A stretch of 64,000 nt of DNA from Odobenus rosmarus divergens (GCF_000321225.1 NW_004450397.1:4311669-4375668); one strand, 5' to 3'. Positions 12,051 to 25,304 are shown, counted from the first letter of the stretch. Notes: generated by a model from the sequence alone, not told the origin. Program-made: numbers and translations.

Positions 12051-12884
12051 TAGACGTGTAGGGGAAATATATCACCAATATTAAACTGTTATTTTAGGGA
12101 GTGGACAACATGTTTACTCCCTGTGTGATTGGATCTAAATTATCCATGTCACTAGGATGGCCGGGGGGTGAGGGTGTAGGTATGATGTTTGGGGGATATT
12201 TTCCTTTCATTTCCTTGTGTCCGCCTTCTGGCTGCTTCCTCCTTATTGTCCCCCAGCGTGGACAGGGAAGAGGGGACCATGCTGCCCTTTGCTCGTGGCT
12301 CTGCAGAAAGATGAAAGAGGAGTTGGGGTGAGTGGAAATGTGAGAACATCAGCCAGGATGAAGTTTTAGGGATAATCTATGGGTTTTAGAATCTCTATTT
12401 TTGCCCCATTGGTTGGCAGTGTTATTTTCTCATCTCCATAGGAATTTCTAGGGTAATGGGAATGTTTTGGGTGTAGTTAGCTTTCATCATGTCTTGTCAA
12501 GGCAGTGCAGCAGAGACGTTGGGCTCTAAAACATCAAATCCAGTTCCTGTGGTCACTAAACACCCTTCTCCCTCCAATGAGGAGCCAGTTTGGGCTCTGA
12601 TGTACATCAGCTTCCTGTTCCTTTCAAAGCAAACTCTTTTTACACTTCTCCACAGGCAGAGAAAGGAGAGAAAGGATATGACCAGGTCATGTGGTGATGG
12701 CGTGAAACATATGAATGGAAGAGGGAACAATGGACACGTTGACTCTCCAGCGAATTCTGCAATTGCAGGGCAGTTGGTGGTGATGGAAGACACAGGAAAA
12801 ATCTCAGCCATGGCTCTAGCTGTGTGACACTGAGTAGGTAAAGGAAGCACGTGTTAAAATTGCCAGAAAAAAAAACAACCTTAA

Positions 12885-14545
12885 AAATTACTGATGAAAG
12901 AAGTTAAAGAAGGTACAAACAAGTAGAAAGATTACTGTTAATAGATGAGAAGACTTAATAGTGTTACAATGTCCCTACTACTCAACACAATCTACAGATT
13001 CAGTGCAATCTCTCTCAAAATCCCAATGTTTTTACAGAAATAGAAAAGACAATCTTAAAATTCATATGGAACCACAAAAGATCCTGCAAATCCAAAGCAA
13101 TCTTGAGAAAGAAAAACAACTCCTTCTGATGGAAGCATCAACTTCCTGATCCTAAAATATATTGCAAAGCTACAGTAATTAAAACAATATGGCACTGGCA
13201 TAAAAACAGATATACAAACCAACGGAACAGAATAGAGAGCCCAGAAATAAACTCCTGCATATATGGTCATCTTCAAAAGAGATAACAAGAATACACAATG
13301 GGGAAAGAATAGTGTCTTTAACAAGTAGTGCTGGGAAGACTGGATACCCACGATGTAAAAGAGTGAAATTGAACCTCATCTTGCACCATACACAAAAATC
13401 AGCTCAAAATTGATCAAAGATTTAAATGTAAGACCAGAAACTATAAAACTTCTAGAAGAAAACATAGGGAGAAAATTTCATGATATTGGGCTTGGTGATG
13501 CTTTCTTGGGTAAGATACCAAAAGCACAGGCAAGAGAAGCAAAATTAGACAAGTGGGATTACATCAAATTAAAAAGCTTCTGCACAGCAAAGAAATGATC
13601 AACAGAGGGAAAAGGTAACCTACAGAATGGGAGAAAATATTTGCAAACCATATGTCTTGGAAGGGGTTAATATCCAAAATATGTAAGAAACTCCTATAGT
13701 GCAATAGAAAAAAACAAACAAACAAAAAACAACTAATAACCTGATTGAAAAGTGGACAAAGGACTTGAATAGACATTTTTCCAGAGAAGACAGCCAACTT
13801 GTATATAAAAGGACACCCAATATCCCTAATCACCAGGGAAGTGCAAATCAAAACCACACTGAGATATCACCTCATACCTGTTAGGATGGCTATTATCAAA
13901 AAGACAGATTAGAAAAATTGGAATCTTTGTATGCTGTTGGTAGGAATCTAAATGGTGCAACCCCTATGGAAAACAGTGCAGAGGTTCCTCAAGAAATTAA
14001 AAATAGAACTACCATAGATCCAGCAATCCCACTTTGGGGCATATATCCAAAAGAACTGAAATCAGGAACTCAAAGAGATATCTGTATATGCATGTTCATT
14101 GCAGCATTACTCACAATAACTGAGACATGGAAACAATCTAAATGCCTATCAATGGATGACCCTATCAGGAAAATGTGGTTTAAACATGTGCTGAAATATT
14201 ATTAAACCTTAAAAAAGAAGGAAATCCTGACATACATGACAATGGGATAAACCTAGAGGACATTAAGCTAGGTGAAATAAGCCACTCACAGAAAGACAAA
14301 TGCTGCATGATTCCACTTATGTGACGTATCTAAAATAGTCAAACTCATAGGAACACAGAGTAGAATGGTGGTCGTCAAGGGCTGGGAGAAGGGGAAAATG
14401 GGAAGTTACTCTTCAATGGGTATAGTTTCAGTAATGCAAGGCTGTAAGTCCTAGAGATCTGTTGGACAACACAGCACATATAGTTAAAATACTATATTGT
14501 GCACTTAAAATTTTAAGGGGGTAGATCTCATGTCTAGTGTTCTTA
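12885..14545 (+). pseudogene. L1 fragment: 3' end of ORF2 plus 3' UTR (broken)
   Basis: Runs from the reverse-transcriptase/C-terminal part of ORF2 (ATGAAAGAAGTTAAAGAAGG, TACAGTAATTAAAACAATAT, AACAGAATAGAGAGCCCAGA) through the segment encoding [16 protein letters not shown] at about 13435-13480, to the typical L1 3' part (GCATGATTCCACTTATGTGA). The reading frame is broken by stops and frameshifts. It is 5' truncated and ends at an AAT-rich tail that holds a CAN SINE. Confidence 0.92.
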
Positions 14546-14571
14546 CTACAGTAATAATAATAATAATAATA

Positions 14572-14766
14572 GGGCACCTGGGTGGCTCAGTCATTAAGCA
14601 TCTGCCTTAGGCTCAGGTCATGATCCTAGAGTCCTGGGATTGAGCCCTGCATGGGGCTCCCTGCTCCGCGGGAGGCCTGCTTCTCCCTCTCCCACTCCCC
14701 CTGCTTGTGTTCCCTCTCTTGCTGTGTCTCTCTCTGTCAAATAAATAAATAAAATCTTTAAAAAAT
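14572..14766 (+). mobile_element. CAN SINE in the tail of an L1
   Basis: Head GGGCACCTGGGTGGCTCAG, A/B box region, CT-rich stretch and AAATAAATAAATAAAATC tail. It is inserted in an AAT-repeat tail of the L1 ending near 14545, so the target duplication is AATAATAAT-like. Confidence 0.95.
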
Positions 14767-14970
14767 AATAATAATAACAACAACAACAACAACAATAATA
14801 AGGTTACCAGGAAAAAGAAAGGGTTTTGCCAAACAAATGCAACCAACCCTTGCCAGCTGACTTGGGATGCAAGCTGCAGAAATGATAGGGTGCTGTTCAT
14901 CAGAACATCTTCCCTTCTCACAGCAGGAAGCTCATTACAAGTACCCATGGAAGCAGAGTAGTCTCTATGG

Positions 14971-15149
14971 TTTTTTTAAAAAGATTTTATTTATTTATTT
15001 GTCAGAGAGAGAGAGCACAAGCCGGGGGGAGAAACAGGCAGAGGGAGAAGTAGGCTCCCCACTGAGTAAGGAGCCCAATGATCCCAGGACCCTGGGATCA
15101 TGGCCTGATCCAAAGGCAGACGCTTAACTGACTGAGCCACCCAAGCACT
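14971..15149 (-). mobile_element. CAN SINE
   Basis: Reverse-complement form with AAGATTTTATTTATTTATTTG tail side and GACTGAGCCACCCAAG head side. It has a short internal deletion in the middle (after GAGTAAGGAGCC). Lies 205 bases from the previous SINE and in opposite orientation. Confidence 0.92.
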
Positions 15150-15309
15150 TACAGCTATGTTTTTAATCTCCAGGCTCTGTAAGTTAGTGCTTGCATTTAA
15201 GCAGCTCATCCCTAAAAGAATATTATACCAAGGGAGGAAGGTAGTTCCTTGCAACCTGCATTGAGCAAAATGTAAGGGAAAAGGAGCCAAAGCAGATGCA
15301 TCATTCAGG

Positions 15310-15720
15310 AGTCAGATGTGTGTCTGTCAGGCCAGTCATGGTTCTAGGCGCGGGAGACTCAGCAGTGAAGAAACCAGGCAGCTCTCAGGTGATTCAGTCC
15401 AACGGGAAGAGATAGACCACAAACAAGTACTTTAAAATACGTATGTCAGGGGTCATAATTGATGTGAAGATAATTACATCTAGATAAAGGGACAGAGAGT
15501 GATAGAAGCTACTAGTGGGAAATCAAGGAAGGCCTGTACAGAGATGAAATTTGAACAGTGACAGAATGAAGTAATGGAATGAACTGTGTGAATATCAGGG
15601 GGATCCCTGCTCCAGACGGAGCGCAAGTTCACAGGTGCTGAGGTAGGAGCAGTGTGGGGTGAGCAAAGAACCACATGAAGGCCTCCATGAATAGGAGAAC
15701 GTCAGAAAATGATATCAGGG
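15310..15720 (-). repeat. L2 LINE 3' end
   Basis: TTCTAGGCGCGGGAGACTCA, AGATAGACCACAAACAAGTA, GAAGGCCTGTACAGAGATGA and CTCCATGAATAGGAGAACG follow the reverse L2 consensus. Confidence 0.65.
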
Positions 15721-15867
15721 GCTTCATCCCTCAGGGCATTGTTGGTCATGGGTGAAACTTTGAAGTAGCTAATGGGAAGCACTTACAACTAAAGAGATTT
15801 TCTCCCCAAAACTTTCATGATGTGACTAAGAAAAATTATTAAAACTACTTCTTTAGAGATTGTTAAA

Positions 15868-16064
15868 GGGGGCTGGGTGGCTCAGTCATCAGGCATCTGC
15901 CTTCGGCTCAGGTCATAATCCTGGGGTCCTGGGATCAAGCCCCACATGGGGCTCCCTGCTCAGCAGGAACCCTGCTTCTCCCTCTCCCACTCCCCCCAGA
16001 TTGTGTTCCCTTTCGCTGTCTCTCTCTCTCTGTCAAATAAATAAATAAAGTCTAAAAAAAAAAA
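15868..16064 (+). mobile_element. CAN SINE with 13-base target duplication
   Basis: Typical head, core and tail. The perfect duplicate AGAGATTGTTAAA flanks it at 15855-15867 and 16065-16077. Confidence 0.95.
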
Positions 16065-16915
16065 GAGATTGTTAAAAAAAAAAAAGGCATTAGAAAAGGA
16101 ACATGCAAAAATGAAAGTAATCGTGTTAGGGAGATGGGGCGATGGAACTTATTTTCTTTTTAAACAACAAATTTGTGATTGTTGCAATGCTTACAGAACA
16201 TGCTGTGTGTTTTTCCTTGAAATGAATCCACCACCTCAGGGTCAGGATGGTGCTTCTGCATTCCTAGTACTTGGAGTTGCACGCAAATGCATGTTGGGCT
16301 CTCATAGATGCTCATGGACTCTGAACCTCTTGAGATGGGTTACATATTCTGCCTGGAGCAGGAGAATAAGAAACTCCCCAGGCCCTTCCTGAATCAGGTC
16401 AATATAATCGTGGCTTCTGTACTCCACCCTCAGGGTTTCAAATTAACCATGCCTGTAGAAAGCTCTACAGCTATAGAAGTACTATGATTTTTAGCAAAGA
16501 GGCTACAGACCTTCTTTTGGCCTTTTGGGAAGCACAAGTTGGCTGCCTGGTGCCCCTGACATGCTCATCCAATCTGGAAGCCCCGATGAATGTACAAGTT
16601 GCCAATGCCTTGCTTAAGTTCTTCTTCATCTCCCTAGTGCGCTGGGCTATGTCAAAGAGAGAGTGAAAAATTTTAGAACCTAGGACCATTGTAAAACATA
16701 AAGGTAGATTCAGAGAACCCAAAGGACTCAACGTTAAACAAATCCATAAATTATATCAACTCTTAAGATATTCTTCCTGTGAAGTTTTTTGGGAAATAAA
16801 TAAGAAAGGCAAATGTCACATTTTAGCTTTTTATGGCCCAGTTCCTATGGGTGCTTTATTCTCTACCTCTCTTATAAGCATCCAATTTAGTTAGTAATAA
16901 AAATGTCTACTGATT

Positions 16916-17103
16916 GGGGCGTGTGGGTGGCTCAGTCGTTAAGCATCTGCCTTCGGCTCAGGTCATGAACCCAGGGTCCTGCGATCGAGCCCCGCATCGG
17001 GCTCCCTGCTCAGTGGGGAGTCTGCTTCTCCCTCTCTCTCTGCTGTTCCCCCTGCTTGTCCTCTCTCTCACTCTCTCTCAAATAAATAAATGAAATCTTT
17101 AAA
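16916..17103 (+). mobile_element. CAN SINE with 16-base target duplication
   Basis: Head GGGGCGTGTGGGTGGCTCAG and AAATAAATAAATGAAATC tail. The perfect duplicate AAAATGTCTACTGATT lies at 16900-16915 and 17104-17119, indicating a fairly recent insertion. Confidence 0.95.
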
Positions 17104-17124
17104 AAAATGTCTACTGATTGAACA

Positions 17125-17345
17125 CCCACTTGAGTCAGGTTCTCTGATAAGCATATCACATAACTTAACTCATTTAATCCTACAGGGAAGACAGCATTAC
17201 TTCATATTGCAGATCAAAGTAACTGAGGTTAAGAGACATTAAACCATTTGCTCAAAATCACACAGCCCACAAGTGGACGACCCAGGTTGAAAACCTAGCT
17301 CCACCAGATTCCAAAGCCCATGATTTTAGCCCCCACACTAGATAA
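17125..17345 (-). repeat. MIR SINE
   Basis: AGCATTACTTCATATTGCAG, ACCATTTGCTCAAAATCACA and CCACAAGTGGACGACCCAGG match MIR. It adjoins the CAN SINE at 16916-17103. Confidence 0.7.
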
Positions 17346-17614
17346 CCTCTTAGAGCAGCTAAGGGTGTATAGTGTAGCCGCCTTTCCTTTAAGTAAGATT
17401 TTGAAAAATTTCTCTGAAGTTGGGTAAGAGTGGAAAGGAACAATGACGTTAAAATGCCAGAGCTGTAATACACAAATAGAAGTTCAAAATAGAAACCCGG
17501 GGTGAGACAAAAGGGTCATTTAATCTAGGAAATGGACTTCCTAGTGTTGGTATGAGAGCCTTAACTCCCCAGTCAAAACTCCAAGGCTTCCCACAACCTG
17601 GACTAAGTACTTCC

Positions 17615-17880
17615 CATTCATTCATCCATTCAAAAAATATTTAATTAAACACCTAGCCAGGCAACAAACAATAAACACAAACAGAATGATCCCCACTCTC
17701 ATGAAGCTTATGTCTATATACAATAGAATCTAAAATAATATGAAATTGCAGTGGTGGTAAGTCCAATGCAAGAGAGCTTTGTGGTGCTAGAAAAGCATAT
17801 AAGAGGGGATTGGTCTGTCTTTGAAAAAGTGACGCTTGAGCCAAGATGTGAATGATGGCTAGGAATTAAGTAGGCAGAAA
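17615..17880 (-). repeat. L2 LINE 3' end
   Basis: ATTCATCCATTCAAAAAATAT, TCTCATGAAGCTTATGTCTA and AAAAGTGACGCTTGAGCCAA match reverse L2. Confidence 0.6.
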
Positions 17881-18469
17881 AGGAGGGAAAATGCTAATAT
17901 CCAGCCATTCCCACCCTCTCTCCCTCTTAACTTGCCATGGCAGAAACCTGAATCCCGTGAAATGGAGATGGGACAGTACAGGAAATGAATCCTTCAGGTC
18001 TCATTTTTCCAAGCAAATGTAGCCCTGGGAACACTGAAAGTTTTATTCATTGAGGAGAAAGAAGAGACAAGATGACTTGGTGATACAAAACCAGAATGGG
18101 AACGTTGATATTTTATTCTCTGGTATATCAGTCTTCTGGACTCCTTGGTGACACTGATATCAGGCAGGACTGCCACTGTCTTATACACTGCATTTGTCTG
18201 AGCTAGAAAAAGACACCCATTCCTCCAGGAAGACCCAACTCAGGCCAAGACACCTGGCTTGAGGAGTAAAGCATGGGTTAAATTTCTACCCCGAGGACCA
18301 GCTCCGCCAACTCAAACCAGACACCCTTGTCCAGTGAACAACTGTCACGTCCATACATGGTGGAGCTGTGGAGAGACCTCTGTTCTACAAGTCTCTGTAA
18401 CTGAAATAGCAGTGAAACAAGGAGGGACTGGATGATAAAAGTGTTGTGCAAAATGATGTATACTCAGGA

Positions 18470-18495
18470 GTGTGTGTGTGTGTGTGTGTGTGTGT
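18470..18495. repeat. (GT)n microsatellite
   Basis: Thirteen uninterrupted GT units inside otherwise unique sequence. Confidence 0.95.
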
Positions 18496-19284
18496 CCTGG
18501 TGAATAAGGGTAAATCACCAAAGATGACTAGAAAAGTATAAAGAAAGTAGCAAGAATGAGAACAAGGAAAATTAGCTTGTCTTTGGAATGTGTTTACCAG
18601 AACCAGTAACAAGGAGAAACGTGTTTAAGTACACAAGGAGAAAGCAAGAGGTGGGCATCAAACCATTAGGAGAGAAGAAAACAAACACCAGACGATTGGT
18701 AATGAGGTGCCTAGAACCAGAAAAGTTGAAGGTTGGTTTGGTCCCTGGAACCTGGCCCCATTCTTGTTTAGAGCAAAAGTTTTTAACTTGGGGTCCATGA
18801 ATGAGCTTCAGGGATCTCTGAGCTTCCTGAAACTGTAGTATTTTTTACACATATGTGTACATGAACACTTTTTCTATGTGGAGGGTTCTTAGCATCAGAT
18901 GCTCAACTGAAGGATGCCTGGTCTTGGGATATACAGATGACCTCCCTGGGTAGGTCAGAGTATTCTCTGTAAGGATAAAAACATCTTGTCATGAGATGTC
19001 CTGTCAGAAAACAAAGGTATTTACTATTAAGGCCAAAGAAGTCATAATTTCCTTGGCAAAGAGCTACCAATGCTTCGAAGTGCCCTTTCCCAATGGTAAC
19101 TCTGAGCAGCTTGGGTTTTCTGAATGAGTGTACCTAAAATTGAACAAGCAAAGTGTGTTCATCAACAGATGTTTAAATTGGTACTTCAGAAAGTTATATT
19201 CACATCATTTCTGCCTCCACAGGCGTAGAGTAATTAATTTTCTCCTTCTTTGCAATCATCCAAATTATTAGAACATAGAATAGA

Positions 19285-19520
19285 GTAGATGAGAATCTAG
19301 GCACTAGAGTCCTTCAATGTGGAGTTCAAGACTTGGCTCTTCCAGTTACCAGCTGGAGAAGTTGGTAGGTTAATTTCCTCACCCTGAACTTCAGTGTCAA
19401 TACCTGGCTGAATGGGGATCATAATAGGACCTACCTTAGAAGGTATTGTGAGGATAGAATAATCCAATTAATCCACACAAGGTACTTAGCATGGTATAAG
19501 CGCCTCATACAAGTAAGAAT
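19285..19520 (+). repeat. MIR SINE
   Basis: GAGTTCAAGACTTGGCTCTT, TTCAGTGTCAATACCTGGCTG, GATCATAATAGGACCTACCT and GGTACTTAGCATGGTATAAG match MIR order. Confidence 0.75.
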
Positions 19521-19554
19521 TATAATTTACCCCATGCCTCCCTTTTAAACTTCT

Positions 19555-19700
19555 GTTTTTACTCTGTGCTTTTTAAAATTGAATATAATTTACATACAGA
19601 GGAAATCACAGATTTTAAGTACAGTTCAATAAGTCTTGACAAACCCATGCATCTTTTGATAAACAAAAGTGACGTACTCTTTCTGTTGTCTATTTAGTGA
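19555..19700 (+). mobile_element. L1M-type fragment
   Basis: TTTTAAAATTGAATATAATTT followed by ACAGTTCAATAAGTCTTGAC resembles the widespread L1M 3' sequence (ATATAATTCACATACC, CAATTCAGTGG). Short and diverged. Confidence 0.4.
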
Positions 19701-20204
19701 AACATTTTGCTTCCCAAACGTTGACTTATATTACAATATATAATTTATCTATAAAAAAATCTCCACCCTCTCTCCCTCCAACATACAGTTTCTAAAATAG
19801 CGCCTCCCCACCCCCAGACCAATTTAAAACCTGGAAGGAACTTAGTGCAGTCATTTTGCCCCCTCCCCTGCATCCAGGAGAGGCTGTGCATAAATCTGTT
19901 TTATTTTTAGGTCTCAAAGGAAAGTATTTCTACAACCGCCCTCAGTCACCTGTTGCGGCACTTGGCAACACTTAACACTAGAAAACTGTTCCTGTGTGTC
20001 TCTGACTTTTAAATGAATAATAACCACTAATATTGATAATGCCTTAGCAAGGGCCATAGAGCGAGACACGGGCAGAGATATGTAAACTCAGCAACACGAG
20101 TGCACATGGGTATGTCTTAAGAATTGGGGGGTGGGGGTGGGGTACAAAGAAGGAGCACTGCTCAGCTCCAGCCCGCTGGTCATGGGTCAGTTTACAGTCT
20201 CTGC

Positions 20205-20390
20205 TTGAGAATATATACAGTGTTTTCACATTTACTATCTCATTTAACCTCGAATATACCTGTAAGACAGGTAAGGCCAGGAGGTATACAGTCTGGTTTT
20301 TACGAGATGAAGAAACTGAGGCTCGGAAATATTAAATGACTAGTTCAGCCTACACAGCTGACAGAACCCAGTCTGATGGTCCTGTTTCAC
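20205..20390 (-). repeat. MIR SINE
   Basis: CTCGAATATACCTGTAAGACAG and AGATGAAGAAACTGAGGCTCG, then ACTAGTTCAGCCTACACAGC, match MIR. Confidence 0.6.
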
Positions 20391-20659
20391 TGTTCCCCTG
20401 CAACATCCCAGCTTTGATTCAAGGGGCCATGAGAGTCCTTGCCCACATTTCAGTGGCTAGGCTGCCACCCACAGCTTATATCAGTCATTTATGGAAAATG
20501 CAGGAAGAGATGAGGGGCAATTCAAAGAGTAAATATGTGGATAAATAAAACTGAATATTGACTGCACAAAACCATAACAATGATATTTATGAGGTTTAAA
20601 ATATTTGTAGGATTTAAATCCATGATAAAAATAAGAACAGCCAGAAATGCTTCCAATGG

Positions 20660-20990
20660 ATGTTTGTGCCCCTCCCAAACTCATATGTTGAAATTCTAAC
20701 CCCCAATATGTTGGTGTTAGAAGATGTTAATCAGGTGATGAGTGTGCATCCCTTACTGGTATTAGTGCTTTAGGGAAGGGACCCCAGAGAGCTCTCTTGC
20801 CCTCTATCTGTCATGTAAGGTACAACAAGAACACAGCAGTCTGCAACCGCAAGAGGGTTCTCACCAGAAGCGCACCAAGCTGGCACCCTCTCTCATACTC
20901 TCAGCCTCTGGCAATGTGAGAAATAAGTTTCTGTTGCATATAAGCTACCCAGTCTACGATACTTTGTTCTAGACCCCAAACTGACTAGAT
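20660..20990 (+). mobile_element. MLT1-type LTR
   Basis: CCAAACTCATATGTTGAAAT, ATTAGTGCTTTAGGGAAGGG, CCCAGAGAGCTCTCTTGCCC and GTGAGAAATAAGTTTCTGTT follow the MLT1 consensus order, with several small deletions. Confidence 0.85.
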
Positions 20991-21280
20991 AGTGGTTAAG
21001 AGGTTTAAATGTTCTCAGATCTGACAATTCTTAGCATTGTCTCAAAAATGGGAAAAGTACCAATTTATATTAGACTATAGTCAGTAAAGTTGACCACTAG
21101 AAAAATAAAAGGATATATAACTACAAGGCTGAAAGAGGGGGAAAATACTGGATTAATACAAATGAAGACAAGAAAAGGGAGGGGAAAAACATAAACCAGG
21201 TAGGACAAACAGAAAACAATTGAAAGATAGTAGATATAAACCCAATGATGTAAGTAACTATATTAAATATAAATAGACTA

Positions 21281-21474
21281 GGGACGCCTGGGTGGCTCAG
21301 TCGTTAAGCATCTGCCTTCGGCTCAGGTCATGATCCCAGGGTCCTGGGATCGAGTCCCACATCGGGCCCCTTGCTCAGTGAGGAGACTGCTTCTCCCTCT
21401 CCCTCTACTGCTCCCCCTGCTTGTGCTGTCTCTCTCTCTGACAAATAAATAAATAAAAATCTTAAAAAAATAAA
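21281..21474 (+). mobile_element. CAN SINE inserted in L1
   Basis: Full head and core with AAATAAATAAATAAAAATC tail. The target duplicate AAATATAAATAGACT occurs on both sides. It splits the L1 ORF2 remnant at 21020-24850. Confidence 0.94.
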
Positions 21475-21520
21475 TAAATATAAATAGACTGAATACTTCA
21501 GTTAAAATATAAACATAATT

Positions 21521-21631
21521 GGGGCGCCTGGCTGGCTTAGTCATAGAGTATGCAACTCTTGATCTTGGGGTTGTGAGTTTGAGCCCCATGTGGGGTATAG
21601 AGATTACTTAAAAAGAAAATCTTTAAAAAAA
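21521..21631 (+). mobile_element. Short CAN SINE variant inserted in L1
   Basis: Short form without the CT stretch: GGGGCGCCTGGCTGGCTTAG, ACTCTTGATCTTGGGGTTG, and AGATTACTTAAAAAG tail. It lies 46 bases after the previous SINE, in the same L1, with an imperfect AAATATAAACATTAT-like target duplicate. Confidence 0.9.
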
Positions 21632-22959
21632 TATTTAAACATTATCAGACTGGATTAAAAAAAATAAAAACCCAATTATATGTTCCTTAAATATAATGAC
21701 ATGAAAGATTGAAAGTAAAGGATGAAAAGTGATAGAATGTCAACACTAACCAAAAGAAAATTGTAGCTAAGCTGATATCAGACAAAGTAGATTTTACAGC
21801 ATAAAGCACTACTGGAGATATTTTATAATAATAATATGATCAATCAATCAGGAATATATAACAATTCTTAATTTATAGATAACTTACATATAACTCAAAA
21901 TCTATAAAGCAAAAATGGACAGAACTAAAAGGAGAAATAAAGTCACAAGGGAAAACTAACACAACCCTCTTAATAACAGATAGAATAAGCAGACCAAAAA
22001 AAATCAGTAAAGATATGAAAGATCTGAAAAACAAAATGACAAACAAATCTGAAATACAGACAGAGGTAAAACACTGCTCATACTAATGATAACATGTACA
22101 TTCTTATCAAGTGCACATGAAATTTTCCAAATTTGAACATGTATTGTGCTAAAAGGCAGATTCTAGGAAAATTCCAAGAACTGAAATCACTCAATTTTCT
22201 CTGAGCATGTCCAATTAAGCCAGAAGTCAAGAACAAAAAAATGACTAGAATATCACCAAATGTTTAGAGATTAGGTAATAAACTTCAAACTAATCCACGG
22301 GTCAAAGAAGAAGTCACATGGAAATTTCCATTTTTATTAATAGAAGTGTGATATACCAAAATGATGTGATACAACCAAAGCTTTACTTAAAGCCTTATAC
22401 ATTTATATTGGAAAACAGAAAGGCTAAAAAAGATCAGTAATCTAAGCATTCAACTGAGTAATTTAGAAATAGAACAGCAAATTAAGCCCAAAGTAAGTAG
22501 AAGGAAGAGAATCATAAAAATAAGATCAGAGGTTAATGAAGCAGAAAACAAATGCACATTAAAGAAGACCAACAAAGCCAAAAATTGTGTCCTTGAGAAG
22601 AATAATAAAATGGGTAGACCTCCGGCAAGACCTGTCAAGACAAAAAGAGGAAAAGCGCAAACTATCTATATCAGGAATTAAGTTCACCACAGACCTTTAA
22701 GACATTACAAAGTTAATAATAGAATATTAAAAATTCCTATGCTAAAAGTTTTAGAAAATTCAGGTGAAATAGACAACTTTCCAGAAGAGTACAACTTACA
22801 AAATTAACATAAAATAGAAAATCTAGTATCTCTAGATCTACTAAATAAATGTTTGACAAAAAATCTTCACACAAAGATAACTCTAGGCCCATATGGCTTC
22901 ACTGGTGAATTAGCCCAAATATTTAAGAAATAAATAATATCAATATTATATAAACTAAA

Positions 22960-23012
22960 GGAAAGAAAGAGAGGAAGGAAGGGAGAGAAGGAGGGAAGGA
23001 GAAAAAAAAAGA
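22960..23012. repeat. Purine-rich GGAA/GAGA microsatellite
   Basis: GGAAAGAAAGAGAGGAAGG-type units ending in a nine-base A run, inside the L1 remnant. Confidence 0.85.
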
Positions 23013-25304
23013 GTACTACATTCTATGAAGCCAGCATAGCTTTGGTACTAAATTCTGACATTAAAAGGAAAGAAAAATTCTGGTTGATCTCTTTCATAAA
23101 TATGACACAAAAATCCCAAACAAAATACATATCAGCAAATTGAATCCAGTGATACTTGAAAAGAACAACACACTAGGACCAAGTAGATTTATTCAGAAAC
23201 ATGGGGACTGTTTAACATGGGGCCAGTCAATGTAGTTCATTTCATAAACATAATAAACATGTTTACTTATTTATAAAGGAGAGAAATCATATGGCCATCT
23301 CATTAGATGAAGAAGAAAAGATTTAATAGAACTTAACACCCATTAATGATTAAAATTCCTTGTGAACTAGGACTAGAAAAGAATTTCCAAATTTTTTCTA
23401 GAATATCTACAAAAATCCTAATGCAAAAATAATAGTTAATGGAGAACTATTATAGGATTTTCCTCTGAAATCAGAAATGAGACAAAAATGCTCACTACCT
23501 TCATTTCTATTCAAACTCTCCTGGAAGTCTTAACCACTTCAATAAATGAAGAAAAGATATAAATTTGTATAAGAATCAGAAAAAAACAGGTAAAGTTGCC
23601 ATTATTTGTGTCAATATGACTATGCACATAAGAAAAAAAAAATCTATAAGTGATTATAATTAAAAATGATCTGGCAAAATTTCTTGATTTTTAGGGCTAA
23701 TAGAAATCAATTTATAGACCAGTGGTAAACAGAAAATAAAACATTTAGAACGATATATTTAAAATAGCATCGAGAATATCGAATACATAAAAATAAGTCT
23801 TGTGAAATCTTGCAAGAAGTTTATACTGATTATTACAAAACTTTGCTGAGGAAAAACTTAATAAAATATAAAGACGTTCATCTCCCTAAGCACATCTATG
23901 GATTCAATGCAATACCAATCAAAATTCCATCTTTGCTGTGGAAATTGACATGTGAATTCTAAAATGTATGTGGATATGCAAAGGGCTGAGAATAACCAAT
24001 ACAATCGTGAAGGACAAAGCTGTTTGCAACAGCGGGCATGAAGACTAATGACAGAGCCACAGTAATTAATTCAGTGTGGTATTGAAATAATTCAGAGACT
24101 AGTGGAAAGGTGTCCACAAACAGGACAAATCCATGATTACTAGATTTATGACAAATGTGAAATTGCAGGGCTGCAGGGGGCAGACTGGTCTTCTCAATCA
24201 ATGGTGCTGTACCAGTTGCATATCCATATTGGGGAAAAAAAAGGGAATCTTGAACCCACTTCATCTTAGACACAAACATTAGGTCTAGATGGCTTGCAGT
24301 TCTAATTGCGAAAGTCCCAAATCCATAAAGCTTCTAGACGAAAACAAAGAAGAATATTTTCATGATTTGGGGGATGGGCGAAGTTTTCTTAAACGGCACA
24401 CAAATAGCATTAACCATGGTGGAGGGAGGATTTAGTAAAATTAAGAACTTGAGTTTATCCATAGACTTAATTTAGAAAGTAAAAAGGCGACTTCCAGAAT
24501 GGCAGAAGATATTTGCAAAACACATACATGACAAACACAAAACACATCTATGACAAAGGTCTTAAATCCAGAACCTATGAAGAAGTCCGACCAATCAAAA
24601 AGAAAGAGACAGATAACTCAGAAGAACGGGGGCAAAATGCTTGAACAGGTATTTCACAAAAGAAGACAGCCAGAGGGCCAATTAATTTAAGAAAAAGTGC
24701 TCTGCTTCGGTGATCATGAAAAAAATAGTTTAAAGCCACAATGACATACCATGCAATCCCATTGGATTGGCTAAATTTAAGACAACTCTGCTCCAGAGTT
24801 TGGTTTTCCTTGCCGGGGGAGGGTTCACATCAGTATAACAAATATGAACAGTGTTTGGTGATCTCTACTCAAGAGGAACATGCATACCCTTTGTCCCAGC
24901 AATTGCAAGGGACATGAATCATAAATTCAACCCCTCAGTTCCTCCCGCTTTACACATTTCTCTCTGCTCTAAAACGATTTCTTTTGACCCCATTTTCTCT
25001 AAAATCCTCCAGCTTTCTTTTGTCCTGTTCCCCCTCCATTCTGCTATCTTTAGCTTGGCTGGCCTTTGGGAGACACCCAGATGGTTCCTAGGCCATCTCT
25101 CCTGCTTGTTGCAAACAGGGCCCTTGACGTCCGCAGCAACAGACCACACCTGAAATCCCGTCCACCCAGGACTTGGGGGGAAATGTTTTTATAATATAGT
25201 GCCGAAGCAACCATTGGTCCCCTATCCCACTCCCCTAAATCTAGGCCTGAAGTAAGCCTAGCTGAGGTGATTTTCTTTTTTTAACAATAATCGCTAATGT
25301 TGGC

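Larger units (their letters stand above)
21020..24850 (+). pseudogene. Long, decayed L1 ORF2 remnant
   Basis: Successive ORF2-type blocks: TTAAATATAAATAGACT, ACTGGATTAAAAAAAATAAA, AGCTGATATCAGACAAAGTA, AGAAGTCACATGGAAATT, CCCAAAGTAAGTAGAAGGAA, ATCTATGGATTCAATGCAAT, and the 3' ATGACATACCATGCAATCCC. Many stops and indels exist and no long frame survives. It is interrupted by two CAN SINEs and carries a purine-rich microsatellite near 22965-23010. Confidence 0.87.

Noticed and set aside
12961..14205. Several frames of 60-100 codons
   Set aside because: Pieces of a broken L1 ORF2, not host genes.
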